Assembly: GCA_910588435.1 (NCBI GenBank)
Contig: CAJUPL010000050.1
Coordinates: 1-9,412, forward strand
Reading direction: 5' to 3'
DNA length: 9,412 nucleotides
Source: an uncultured Eggerthellaceae bacterium
GTDB lineage: Bacteria; Actinomycetota; Coriobacteriia; Coriobacteriales; Eggerthellaceae
Shown here: positions 1 through 6,900 of the stretch, piece by piece
Layout of the letters: each line of letters opens with the position of its first letter
How positions within the stretch are numbered: position 1 is the stretch's first letter
Notes under the pieces: generated by a model
The model's database searches: none
What the model saw: only the letters and a program-made list of their open reading frames with translations
What the model was told of the DNA's origin: nothing
Position numbers and translations under genes: made by a program

Positions 1-75
1 AACGGCCTTTAACTCATGATCATGCAAGCATGCTCATGAGTAGCGGCCTTGGCGCACTTACGTGCGCCTATCCTA
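1..75. repeat. Two-hairpin TAGCGGCCTT repeat unit, copy A (cut by window edge)
   Basis: The window opens inside a linker, AACGGCCTTTAAC (1-13), which matches TAGCGGCCTTTAAC in the two right-hand copies except near its start. Hairpin 1 spans 12-41: an 8-bp stem, one T/C mismatch (20/33), a 4-bp stem and a CAAG loop (25-28). A second linker TAGCGGCCTTGG follows (41-52). Hairpin 2 spans 51-68 with a 7-bp stem (GGCGCAC/GTGCGCC) and loop TTAC. The same order, stem lengths and loop types recur in the copies after the activase gene with different stem sequences. No function is known to me. The part that would hold the first long hairpin of the unit lies outside the window. Confidence 0.8.
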
Positions 76-88
76 ATGATGACCTCTC

Positions 89-131
89 AGGTCAATGACA
101 CTGCCTCGTGCGCAATGTCATTGACCTTTTT
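89..131 (+). terminator. Rho-independent terminator-like hairpin
   Basis: There is a perfect 12-bp stem, AGGTCAATGACA (89-100) with TGTCATTGACCT (116-127), a 15-base loop and a run of five T (127-131) on the + strand. It lies just downstream of repeat copy A, and no gene precedes it in the window. It either ends an operon that starts left of the window or ends a transcript running through the repeat itself. The other side of the stem has no matching A run, so termination is predicted for + strand transcription only. Confidence 0.7.
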
Positions 132-144
132 GATCATATATAGG

Positions 145-195
145 GTTGCGGGCGCATTCGCACGCTAGCGCTCCCGCTTGCTCATGGGCGGCAAC
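145..195. other. Nested inverted repeat in the left non-coding region
   Basis: An outer 5-bp pair GTTGC (145-149)/GCAAC (191-195) encloses an overlapping alternative stem GCGGG (148-152)/CCCGC (173-177) that can continue with GC/GC (154-155/170-171). The decamer GCACGCTAGC at 160-169 recurs as its exact reverse complement at 337-346, so longer-range pairing across the left region is also possible. There is no open reading frame with a plausible start and ribosome site here. The stems are short, and some could be due to chance in GC-rich DNA. Confidence 0.4.
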
Positions 196-213
196 GCACA
201 AGGACGGTGCCTT

Positions 214-292
214 GCCCTACGTCTACCAGCAACCGATTCTTAGGTTGAACCCCACCTCATTCTGGGTTCCACTCTTCTGGTTGACGTAGGGC
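214..292. other. Branched (three-way-junction) inverted repeat, possible structured RNA
   Basis: The outer stem is 15 bp with a single T/T mismatch, GCCCTACGTC-t-ACCAG (214-229) against CTGGT-t-GACGTAGGGC (277-292). Inside it two smaller stems sit side by side: CAACC (230-234)/GGTTG (243-247) with an 8-base loop, and AACCC (248-252)/GGGTT (264-268) with an 11-base loop. About eight unpaired bases lead back to the outer stem. The arrangement is a closed three-way junction with no known RNA family I can name. It lacks the arm order, loop sizes and conserved T-loop bases of a tRNA. It could work as RNA on either strand or as a cruciform in DNA. Confidence 0.6.
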
Positions 293-316
293 ACGCCACC
301 GATCTTGTGGCGTGCC
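290..316. other. Perfect 10-bp hairpin overlapping the branched element
   Basis: GGCACGCCAC (290-299) pairs perfectly with GTGGCGTGCC (307-316) around a 7-base loop. Its first three bases (290-292) are also the last three of the outer stem of the preceding branched element, so the full forms of the two structures compete slightly. There is no T tract after it on either strand, so it is not a standard intrinsic terminator. Confidence 0.6.
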
Positions 317-369
317 GCAACGTGGCAATCCAGAATGCTAGCGTGCGCAATTGAGCAACAACTTCACCT

Positions 370-396
370 GTGGGCGGCTGCAGTGCAGCAGCCCAC
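370..396. repeat. Palindrome of the GGCGGCTGCA family, left copy
   Basis: Bases 370-381 pair with 385-396 around an AGT loop: 11 bp with one G/A mismatch (376/390). The sequence TGTGGGCGGCTGCA is shared with the three-copy array at 8908-9015, where the loop is ATT. As in that array, a pyrimidine-rich stretch (CTTCACC) lies just before it. The rest of 397-480 shows no gene and no further clear structure. Confidence 0.6.
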
Positions 397-451
397 TCTT
401 GGTGGTGGTGCGGCATCGCGCCAACAATGCACGACCCATGTGCCATCCCTC

Positions 452-480
452 TTGATGACCTCCTAGCAACGGTTTGGAAT
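452..480 (+). promoter_or_regulatory. Possible promoter for the surface-protein gene
   Basis: TTGATG (452-457) and TGGAAT (475-480) are separated by 17 bases and each match four of six consensus positions of a housekeeping sigma-70-type promoter. A start a few bases downstream would give a leader of about 90 bases before the gene at 577. The match is weak and rests on consensus alone. Confidence 0.3.
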
Positions 481-507
481 AGCTGATCTTCCCGATGCGC
501 CATCTTG

Positions 508-542
508 ATCGAAAGCCTTCGATGGGTGCGTAACATGACGCA
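508..542 (+). promoter_or_regulatory. Two small hairpins in the leader of the surface-protein gene
   Basis: ATCGAA (508-513)/TTCGAT (518-523) forms a 6-bp stem with an AGCC loop. TGCGT (527-531)/ACGCA (538-542) forms a 5-bp stem right after it. They lie 20-70 bases ahead of the start codon and leave the ribosome site free. They could affect leader stability or may be incidental. Confidence 0.3.
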
Positions 543-561
543 TAAGGGTAGAAAGCTCATC

Positions 562-567
562 AGGAGG
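562..567 (+). promoter_or_regulatory. Shine-Dalgarno site deciding the start at 577
   Basis: A perfect AGGAGG ends nine bases before the ATG at 577. It favours this start over an in-frame TTG at 505, which would add 24 residues ahead of a good signal peptide and lies next to the leader hairpin at 508-523. Confidence 0.85.
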
Positions 568-576
568 CGGAACAGC

Positions 577-1584
577 ATGAATGCAGTCATCAAGAGGTTC
601 GGTCACGTGGCGCTTGCCATCGTGTTCGCCATCGGCGTGGCGGTGCCCACGCTCATGTTCACAGAGGCAACACCTGCAAAGGCAGAGGAAGCCCAGGTAG
701 AAGAGGCTGTTCAGCCTGAAGCGCCAGATGGGGAAGGCGTTGCAGCCCAGGGTGACTGCGTCGCCACCATCCAGTACTTGGAGAACGCGCCAGAGGATGC
801 TCCTGACCAAGACCTTGATGAGACCGGGCGCCACATCCTGGGCACCCGCACCATCACAGGCCTCAAGGCGGGGGACGTTCTCAAGGCATGGGACTACGTT
901 GAGGACATCCCAGGGCATTTCTTCTTCGATGGCTGGCCCTCTGAGCTCACCGTGACCGAGAACCCAGCTGACAACGTCATCAAGCTGATCTACTTCAACA
1001 CGAATGATTCTGAATACACGGTCAACTACTACGTCATGACCGGTGCTGACCTCACGGCTGACACATGGGCAGGCGCTCTATCCACAGGGGATGTCCATTT
1101 CGACAAGCTTGGGTCTCAGACATTCGAAGACCAGCGCTTCAACATGCTGGTCAACGGCGCTGCTTACGAATACAAGCTGGATGGCATGTACGTGATAGAC
1201 ACCTATCCGTCTCAGATCCGCTTGGGTGTTGACCCTGATGAGAACGTTATCAACGTGCTCTATGCGGGCGGCTTGGACAACCTTCCATCTGATACGCCGG
1301 TATCTGAGGATCAGGTGGCAGATGTAGAGGACCCAACCGTGCCATCTCGCCCTGAGGTGATGCCTCCGGACGGCGCATACACAGAGGATGAGATCTCATC
1401 CATGTTGCCAGATGATGCAAGCGCTGAGCTGGTGGAAGACTTCGTCGGGAATACCACGCAAGTTGGCAGCGAACTGGTGCAGACTGGAGACCCCGCCGCT
1501 GAGGCGGCTGCTGCTCTTGCAGCTGTAGCAGCCGCAGCGATGATCATCATGGTGCTGGCGTTCTTCGTTCGCAAGCGCGCATAG
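577..1584 (+). CDS. Secreted, probably sortase-anchored surface protein with two MucBP-like repeats
   Basis: This is a protein of 335 residues. Residues 1-36 form a typical signal peptide: a basic start (K6, R7), a hydrophobic core (about 10-28) and an AKA cleavage site at 34-36. An acidic, Glu-rich stretch (37-60) follows. Two related segments come next, about 61-140 and 145-229. Each begins with an aromatic-rich beta strand (ATIQY; YTVNYY) and ends with a strand of the type NVIKLIYF or NVINVLYAG, as in MucBP or InlB-type beta-grasp repeats of surface proteins. A Pro/Asp-rich linker (about 230-297) leads to LVQTG (300-304), an Ala-rich membrane segment (about 307-330) and the tail RKRA. This tripartite end is that of a sortase substrate, but with Val where LPXTG has Pro. 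It is probably displayed on the cell surface. The ligand is unknown, and the assignment to MucBP is by eye. It converges on the DUF554 gene. Confidence 0.75.
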   Translation: MNAVIKRFGHVALAIVFAIGVAVPTLMFTEATPAKAEEAQVEEAVQPEAPDGEGVAAQGDCVATIQYLENAPEDAPDQDLDETGRHILGTRTITGLKAGDVLKAWDYVEDIPGHFFFDGWPSELTVTENPADNVIKLIYFNTNDSEYTVNYYVMTGADLTADTWAGALSTGDVHFDKLGSQTFEDQRFNMLVNGAAYEYKLDGMYVIDTYPSQIRLGVDPDENVINVLYAGGLDNLPSDTPVSEDQVADVEDPTVPSRPEVMPPDGAYTEDEISSMLPDDASAELVEDFVGNTTQVGSELVQTGDPAAEAAAALAAVAAAAMIIMVLAFFVRKRA

Positions 1585-1604
1585 CCCAACAACAGGGATC
1601 AATG

Positions 1605-1640
1605 GATCACGGATGGCGGCCGTGCCTGCCATCCGCGATC
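1605..1640. terminator. Shared stem-loop between two convergent genes
   Basis: GATCaCGGATGGC (1605-1617) pairs with GCCATCCGcGATC (1628-1640): 12 bp and one mismatch around a 10-base loop. It starts 20 bases after the stop of the surface-protein gene, and its right arm covers the first two + strand bases (1639-1640) of the stop codon of the opposite gene (1639-1641). The position suggests a bidirectional terminator. There is no T run on either strand, so it may instead act as a pause or RNA-protecting stem. Confidence 0.5.
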
Positions 1641-2403
1641 AAATAGCAGGCAGCAAGGATATGATGCCGAACCAAACGGGTGGCACTAGCAATGATGGCA
1701 GCAGGTTCATCACGGATATCTTCTTGATCTCAAGTATGGAGAGACCAGACGCCAGGATCAGGAAGCCCCCCACGATGGATATCTCAACCATCAGGTCAGA
1801 AGTCATGAACCCGGATATCCATTGAGCCAGCAAGAAGATGGAGCCCTGCCAGCAGAACAAGAAGATGGCTGAGAAGGCTATCCCAACGCCGAACGTGGAT
1901 GCCAACACGAATGACGTGACCAAGTCAAGCATCGCGTTCGTGAACAGGAATGTCTCATCTCCGTAAAGGGCGCTGTTCATGGGGCCAAGGATTGATAGCG
2001 TTCCAAAGCAGAAGAGCGTGATGGCAGTTGCAAGCCCCTCTGCAAGGGAGGGCTTCTTGGCACTGGCAGCCCCTGCATCCTCTGAGACCTTTGCGTCCCC
2101 GGTCCCTTTCGCAGGCTCCTTGCGTGCTTTGCCCTTGATCCATTCAACCAGGCGGGAGAAATGCCCGTCTATGTCAAGCGCCACCCCTATCACGCCACCT
2201 ATGGCCAAGCTGGCTATGAAGAGCACCGGGAAGCGGCTGTCGGGCATGCTGTTCACGACGGATTCGATGCCAAGGCCTGTGGCGGCAAGCCCCATGGCTG
2301 TGAATAGGATCGTCTGGTACTTGTCGCCCAGCCCCTTCTTCGCAAGGCCGCCAGCAAGGCTGCCTATGCAGATGGCGCAAGCGTTGACGATGGTGCCGAT
2401 CAT
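1639..2403 (-). CDS. DUF554 family integral membrane protein
   Basis: This is a protein of 254 residues, close to the usual size of the family (YdfK/YqgA type). The start MIGTIVNACAICIGSLAG is the family's typical N-terminus. Hydrophobic segments lie at about 3-20, 30-50, 57-77, 119-140, 152-200 (two spans), 204-224 and 230-252. The stretch GPMNSALYGD and the following LFTNAMLDLVTSF with a Gly/Ser-rich helix are the conserved core. A hydrophilic loop at about 90-118, rich in Lys, Ala and Glu, is charged and probably cytoplasmic; it may be longer than usual. The biochemical function of the family is not established; a transport or channel role is often supposed. AAGAGGAG (complement of 2411-2418) sits seven bases before the ATG and supports this start. 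It is divergent from the rRNA methyltransferase gene. Confidence 0.88.
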   Translation of the reverse strand: MIGTIVNACAICIGSLAGGLAKKGLGDKYQTILFTAMGLAATGLGIESVVNSMPDSRFPVLFIASLAIGGVIGVALDIDGHFSRLVEWIKGKARKEPAKGTGDAKVSEDAGAASAKKPSLAEGLATAITLFCFGTLSILGPMNSALYGDETFLFTNAMLDLVTSFVLASTFGVGIAFSAIFLFCWQGSIFLLAQWISGFMTSDLMVEISIVGGFLILASGLSILEIKKISVMNLLPSLLVPPVWFGIISLLPAI

Positions 2404-2516
2404 GTTCCTGCTCCTCTTGATGAACCCTTGAGCTCCACATCTTATAACAGCGGATGCGCATGGTGTATCCTCAGGTCATCCAATGAAGGGCAAGCTCAGG
2501 TTCAGGGGAGGGATCT
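2404..2516. promoter_or_regulatory. Divergent promoter region between the DUF554 and methyltransferase genes
   Basis: The palindromic TTATAA at 2442-2447 can give a -10 box in both directions: TATAAC (2443-2448) on + and TATAAG (2447-2442) on -. No good -35 box is visible at the right distance in either direction, so both calls rest on the -10 alone. The Shine-Dalgarno GGGGAGGG (2505-2512) serves the + gene. Confidence 0.35.
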
Positions 2517-3767
2517 GTGGGCAGCAGACCGCGCAGCGATGAAGCAGCCAAGACGCGTTGCAGCGCGTTCGGGAAGTGCGGCGCGTGCCAGCTTTTGAAC
2601 GTTTCCTATGAGAAGCAGCTGGCAGACAAGGAAGCGCGCATCCAGGAGCTGTTCGCGAACGTGGCTCCCCGGCAAGCATTCAGGCCCATCATGGGGATGG
2701 ATGAACCCTTTCACTACAGGAACAAGGTGATAGCCCCGTACGCTCCGGGCATGAAGGCATCCCGCGGGGGTAAGAGGCCCAGCAAGCGGCGCGGCGGGGG
2801 ACCAGCAAAGGGCAAGGAGCGCGTCCTCACTGGCATGTATGCGCCGGGGACGCACGACATCATCCCAACCGATGGATGCCTGCTCGAGAACGAGGCGGCC
2901 AAAGCGGCAACGCTTGCGGTGAGGGACCTCATGCTCAAGTGGGACATCCCGCCATACGATGAGGACACGGGCCGCGGATTCATCCGTCACGTGGTGGCGC
3001 GCGCAGGGCGCACGGGCGAGCTATTGGTGACGGTGGTCACGAACGGGAGCGAGTTCCCGTCGTCACGCTCCTTCTGTCGCGAGCTGGTCCGGCGCGTTCC
3101 TGAGGTCACTACCGTCGTTCAGAACGTGAACACGCGGATGACGAACGTCATCTTGGGTGAAGAGGAGCGCACGCTCTATGGCCCCGGGTTCATCCTGGAT
3201 GAGATGTGCGGGCTCAAGTTCCGCATCTCGTCCGCGTCCTTCTATCAGGTGAATGCCGAACAGGCTGAGGCTCTCTACCGGGCGGCTGTGAGCATGGCGA
3301 ATGCGGGTCCGGATGATCTGATCATAGACGCCTATTGCGGCACAGGGACCATCGGGCTTGTTGCGGCGAAGGAGTCAGGGGCGTCTCTCTTAGGCGTTGA
3401 GGCGTCAGCTGATGCAGTTCGAGATGCGAAGATGAACGCGCGTCACAATGGCGTAGAGCGCGCTGATCTCATCTGCCAGGATGCAACTGCCTTCCTGGAG
3501 GAGGCAGCTTCAGGGGAGGGCTTTCGGCATGACGGGGATGTCATATTGATGATGGATCCGCCACGCGCAGGGTCCACCCCTGAGTTCTTGCAAGCCGCTG
3601 CGAAGCTGGCACCCAAGCGCATCGTCTACATCTCTTGCGATCCGCGCACGCAAGCACGTGACGTCAAGCTCTTGTGCGAGCTTGGATATTCCATAGAGGC
3701 AGTCCAGCCAGTGGATATGTTCCCCCACACCGATCACATAGAGAACATCATCTTGCTCACCTGTTGA
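2517..3767 (+). CDS. rlmD: RlmD/RumA-type 23S rRNA (uracil-5-)-methyltransferase
   Basis: This 416-residue SAM-dependent enzyme makes 5-methyluridine in RNA, in the cytoplasm. The start is GTG at 2517, the first in-frame start after a stop at 2484, with GGGGAGGG five bases ahead. Cysteines C15, C21 and C24 (CX5CX2C) plus C121 fit the [4Fe-4S] site of RumA-type enzymes. The SAM-binding motif DAYCGTGTIGL is at 271-281, DPPR at 347-350, the catalytic Cys in ISCDPRTQ is C374, and the likely general base is E409 in HIENIILL. The TRAM RNA-binding domain found at the N-terminus of many relatives is absent. A very basic Lys/Arg/Gly insert (about 80-102) lies between the iron-sulfur cysteines and may bind RNA. 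The family is clear, but which uridine is methylated (U1939, U747 or both) cannot be read from sequence. The next gene begins 199 bases downstream. Confidence 0.88.
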   Translation: MGSRPRSDEAAKTRCSAFGKCGACQLLNVSYEKQLADKEARIQELFANVAPRQAFRPIMGMDEPFHYRNKVIAPYAPGMKASRGGKRPSKRRGGGPAKGKERVLTGMYAPGTHDIIPTDGCLLENEAAKAATLAVRDLMLKWDIPPYDEDTGRGFIRHVVARAGRTGELLVTVVTNGSEFPSSRSFCRELVRRVPEVTTVVQNVNTRMTNVILGEEERTLYGPGFILDEMCGLKFRISSASFYQVNAEQAEALYRAAVSMANAGPDDLIIDAYCGTGTIGLVAAKESGASLLGVEASADAVRDAKMNARHNGVERADLICQDATAFLEEAASGEGFRHDGDVILMMDPPRAGSTPEFLQAAAKLAPKRIVYISCDPRTQARDVKLLCELGYSIEAVQPVDMFPHTDHIENIILLTC

Positions 3768-3779
3768 CCCCCCCCTCCA

Positions 3780-3824
3780 CCTGTGGTGAGTTGCATTGCA
3801 GGTTGTGGCAAGTGCTCACACAGG
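3780..3824. terminator. Stem-loop after the methyltransferase gene
   Basis: CCTGTGgTGAG (3780-3790) pairs with CTCACACAGG (3815-3824): 10 bp with one bulged G around a 24-base loop. It lies 12 bases after the stop codon, and a run of eight C (3768-3775) fills the gap. There is no T tract, so intrinsic termination is uncertain. The left arm and loop (CACCTGTGG, TTGCATTGCAG) resemble the GGCGGCTGCA palindromes elsewhere in the window, so this may be a decayed member of that family. Confidence 0.45.
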
Positions 3825-3900
3825 GGTCCCGAAAAGAGAAGAGAGCACGAGCAAGGTCCCTTTCGCAATGTGGATAATTAGCGAACGGATGTTCAGTGTG

Positions 3901-3929
3901 TAGGCAAACGTGACTGGCTGGATTAGAAT
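3901..3929 (+). promoter_or_regulatory. Possible promoter of the activase gene
   Basis: TAGGCA (3901-3906) and TAGAAT (3924-3929) are spaced by 17 bases and match four and five of six sigma-70 consensus positions. A transcript starting near 3936 would leave a leader of about 30 bases. The ribosome site is modest, AGGA at 3958-3961. Confidence 0.4.
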
Positions 3930-3966
3930 AGCCAAAAAAGGATTCCTACACTGGAATAGGACGTAG

Positions 3967-6900
3967 ATGACAAGACAATCCAAGTACGTGACCATCCCAG
4001 ATCCAAGCAACAAGAAGACTGAAGATACGGCAGACGAAGAGAGCGCGAAGGCGGCTGCAAGCAAGAAGGAAGGCGGCGGAGCCAAGCTCCATATCGGCAT
4101 AGATGTGGGGTCCACCACCGTGAAGCTGGCGGTGCTGGATGAGGCGGATGCGTGCCTTTGGTCTGTGTATGAGCGCCACCACGCTGATGTGCGCGCAACC
4201 ATCATCAGCGTGCTGAAGCAAGCGGCTGACGTATTCCCAACAGAGCCCATGACCATCGCCATCACAGGCTCAGGCGGCCTTCTGCTGTCACAGTGGCTGG
4301 ATGTCAAGTTCGTCCAAGAGGTCATAGCCTCCAAGACTGCCGTTGAGACGTTCATCCCTGCAACTGATGTGGCCATCGAGCTTGGCGGAGAAGACGCGAA
4401 GATCATCTACTTCGACGGCGGCATAGAGCAGCGCATGAATGGCACCTGCGCGGGCGGCACTGGCGCCTTCATCGACCAGATGGCATCCCTTCTGAACACG
4501 GATGCCGGCGGCCTCAATGAGCTGGCGAAGAGCCATTCAACCATCTACCCCATAGCAAGCCGCTGCGGCGTGTTCGCCAAGACGGACGTGCAGCCGCTGC
4601 TGAACGAGGGCGCGAAGCGCGAGGACATCGCGGCGTCCATCTTCCAGTCAGTGGTCACGCAGACCATCTCAGGGCTTGCGTGCGGGCGCCCCATTCGCGG
4701 GAACGTTGCCTTCCTGGGCGGCCCTCTGCAATACCTGCCGGAGCTCCGCAAGCGCTTCTATGAGACGCTGGAGCTGACAGATGAGAGCATCATCGTCCCT
4801 GAGAACGCGCATCTGTTCGTGGCGTGCGGCGCGGCCATCGCGGGCGCGCGTGATGGAGCCAAGGTGGAAACGCTGACGGATGTCATCGGGCGCCTTGAGG
4901 GGCTTGGGGACATGCAGGGCTCAGAGGTGGTGCGTCTGGCACCTCTGTTCGCGAACGAGGCTGAGCATGAGGAGTTCACGCGTCGTCACTCAACGGAGAA
5001 GGTGCGCCGTGGCTCTTTGGCAGATTACCGCGGCACGGCCTATCTCGGCATCGATGCTGGCTCCACCACGTTCAAAGCAGCGCTCATCGGTGAGGACGGG
5101 CAGCTGCTCTGGTCAACGTATGCCTCCAACAAAGGTGATGTTCTGGGTTGCGCCCGCGCGGCCATGGAAGAGCTGTATCAGGCGCTTCCCAAGGACGTGG
5201 AGACTGGCAACCCGCTGGTCACCATCGGCCACTCAACGGTCACCGGTTACGGCGAAGGGCTCCTGCTTGAAGCGCTCAAGGTTGACTCCGGTGAGATAGA
5301 GACGGTGGCGCACCTTCGCGGCGCTCAGGAGATGCTCCCGGATGTGGAGTTCATCTTGGACATCGGCGGTCAGGACATGAAGTGCCTTCGCGTGAAGGAC
5401 GGCGTGATCGACCATATCATGCTGAACGAGGCGTGCTCTTCTGGTTGCGGCTCGTTCATAGAGAGCTTCGCATCAGGCCTTGGGCTTGACGTCAAGGATT
5501 TCGCGGAGACTGCCATCAAGGCAAAGGCGCCTGTTGACCTGGGCAGCCGCTGCACCGTGTTCATGAACAGCCGCGTGAAGCAGGCGCAGAAGGAGGGCGC
5601 AACCGTTGGGGACATCGCGGCGGGCCTTGCCATCTCCGTCATCAAGAACGCGCTCTTCAAGGTGATCAAGATCCGTGACCCGCACGATGTGGGCACGAAC
5701 GTCATCGTGCAAGGCGGCACGTTCCTGAACGATGCCGTGCTGCGCGCATTCGAGCAGCTCTCTGAGGTGAACGCCGTTCGCCCAGATATCGCGGGCAACA
5801 TGGGGGCGTTCGGCGCTGCACTGCTTGCGCGTGACCGCGCTGCTGTGGCAGATGGCGTCTCAAGCCTCTTGTCAATAGATGAGATCCGCTCCTTGGCGCC
5901 CACGCACAGGACGGTTCGCTGCAAGGGATGCTCCAACTCTTGCTTGCTCACGGTGAATGACTTCGGCAAGGATGAGCAGACGGGCAAGCACCGCCGCTTC
6001 ATCACCGGCAACCGCTGCGAAAAGGGCGAATCGCTTGGCGAAGGCAAGAAGGCAGACGTGCCGAACCTGTTCGAGTGGAAGTCTGAGCGCCTGTTCAGCC
6101 ACTACACGCCCCTCACTGAAGAGGAGGCCACGCGCGGTGTGGTGGGCATCCCGCGCGCGCTCAATATGTATGAGAACTACCCGTTCTGGTTCACGTTCTT
6201 CACGAACCTGGGCTACCGGGTGGTGCTGTCTGACCCGTCCAACAAGAAGACGTATGAGGCGGGCATCGAATCCATGCCGTCTGAGTCCGTGTGCTACCCG
6301 GCAAAGCTCTCGCACGGGCATATCATGGATCTGCTTGAGAAGGAGCCTGACTTCATCTGGATGCCCTGCAGCAAGTGGGAGCGCCAGGAGGATGAGACGG
6401 CGGGCAACCATTTCAACTGCCCCATCGTGGCCAGCTATCCAGAGGCGCTGCGCCTGAACATCGACGAGCTGAAGGGCTCAAAGACAGCGTTCGTGTCCCC
6501 GTGGCTTCCGTATGACAACAAGGAGAAGCTCAAAGAGCGCCTCTACGTTGAGCTTGCGAAGACGTTCAAGGATCCCGTCATGAAGCGCGGGAAGCACCTG
6601 ACGCAGACCGAGATAGATGACGCGGTGGACGCCGCATGGGCAGAGGATGAGGCCTTCAAGCGGGATATCCGGCGCAAGGGTACGGAGACGCTTGCTTGGA
6701 TGGAGGAGACGGGCACGCATGGCATCGTGCTGGCCGGGCGTCCGTATCACCAGGACCCTGAGATCAACCACGCCATCCCTGAGCTTCTGACCTCGTTCGG
6801 GCTTGCGGTGCTGACGGAGGACTCTGTTGCTCACCTAGGCCAGCTTGAGCGCCCCATTCGCGTGGTGGATCAGTGGATGTATCACACGCGCCTCTACGCT

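Noticed and set aside
1..75. Integron attC sites
   Set aside because: The hairpins lack the paired RYYYAAC and GTTRRRY core sites, and no gene cassettes lie between copies.
214..292. tRNA gene
   Set aside because: Stem lengths and loop sizes do not fit, and no T-loop GTTCRANNC or anticodon arm is found in the right place.
505..576. Earlier start (TTG at 505) for the surface-protein gene
   Set aside because: No ribosome site, and it would put 24 residues ahead of a complete signal peptide; AGGAGG before 577 fits better.
132..576. Known riboswitch class in the left region
   Set aside because: Stems are evident, but I could match no conserved core motif of a riboswitch class that I know.
240..918. 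Minus-strand reading frames of 117 and 151 residues across the left non-coding region
   Set aside because: They cross palindromes and the opposite strand of a clear gene, have no recognisable domain and no convincing ribosome site.
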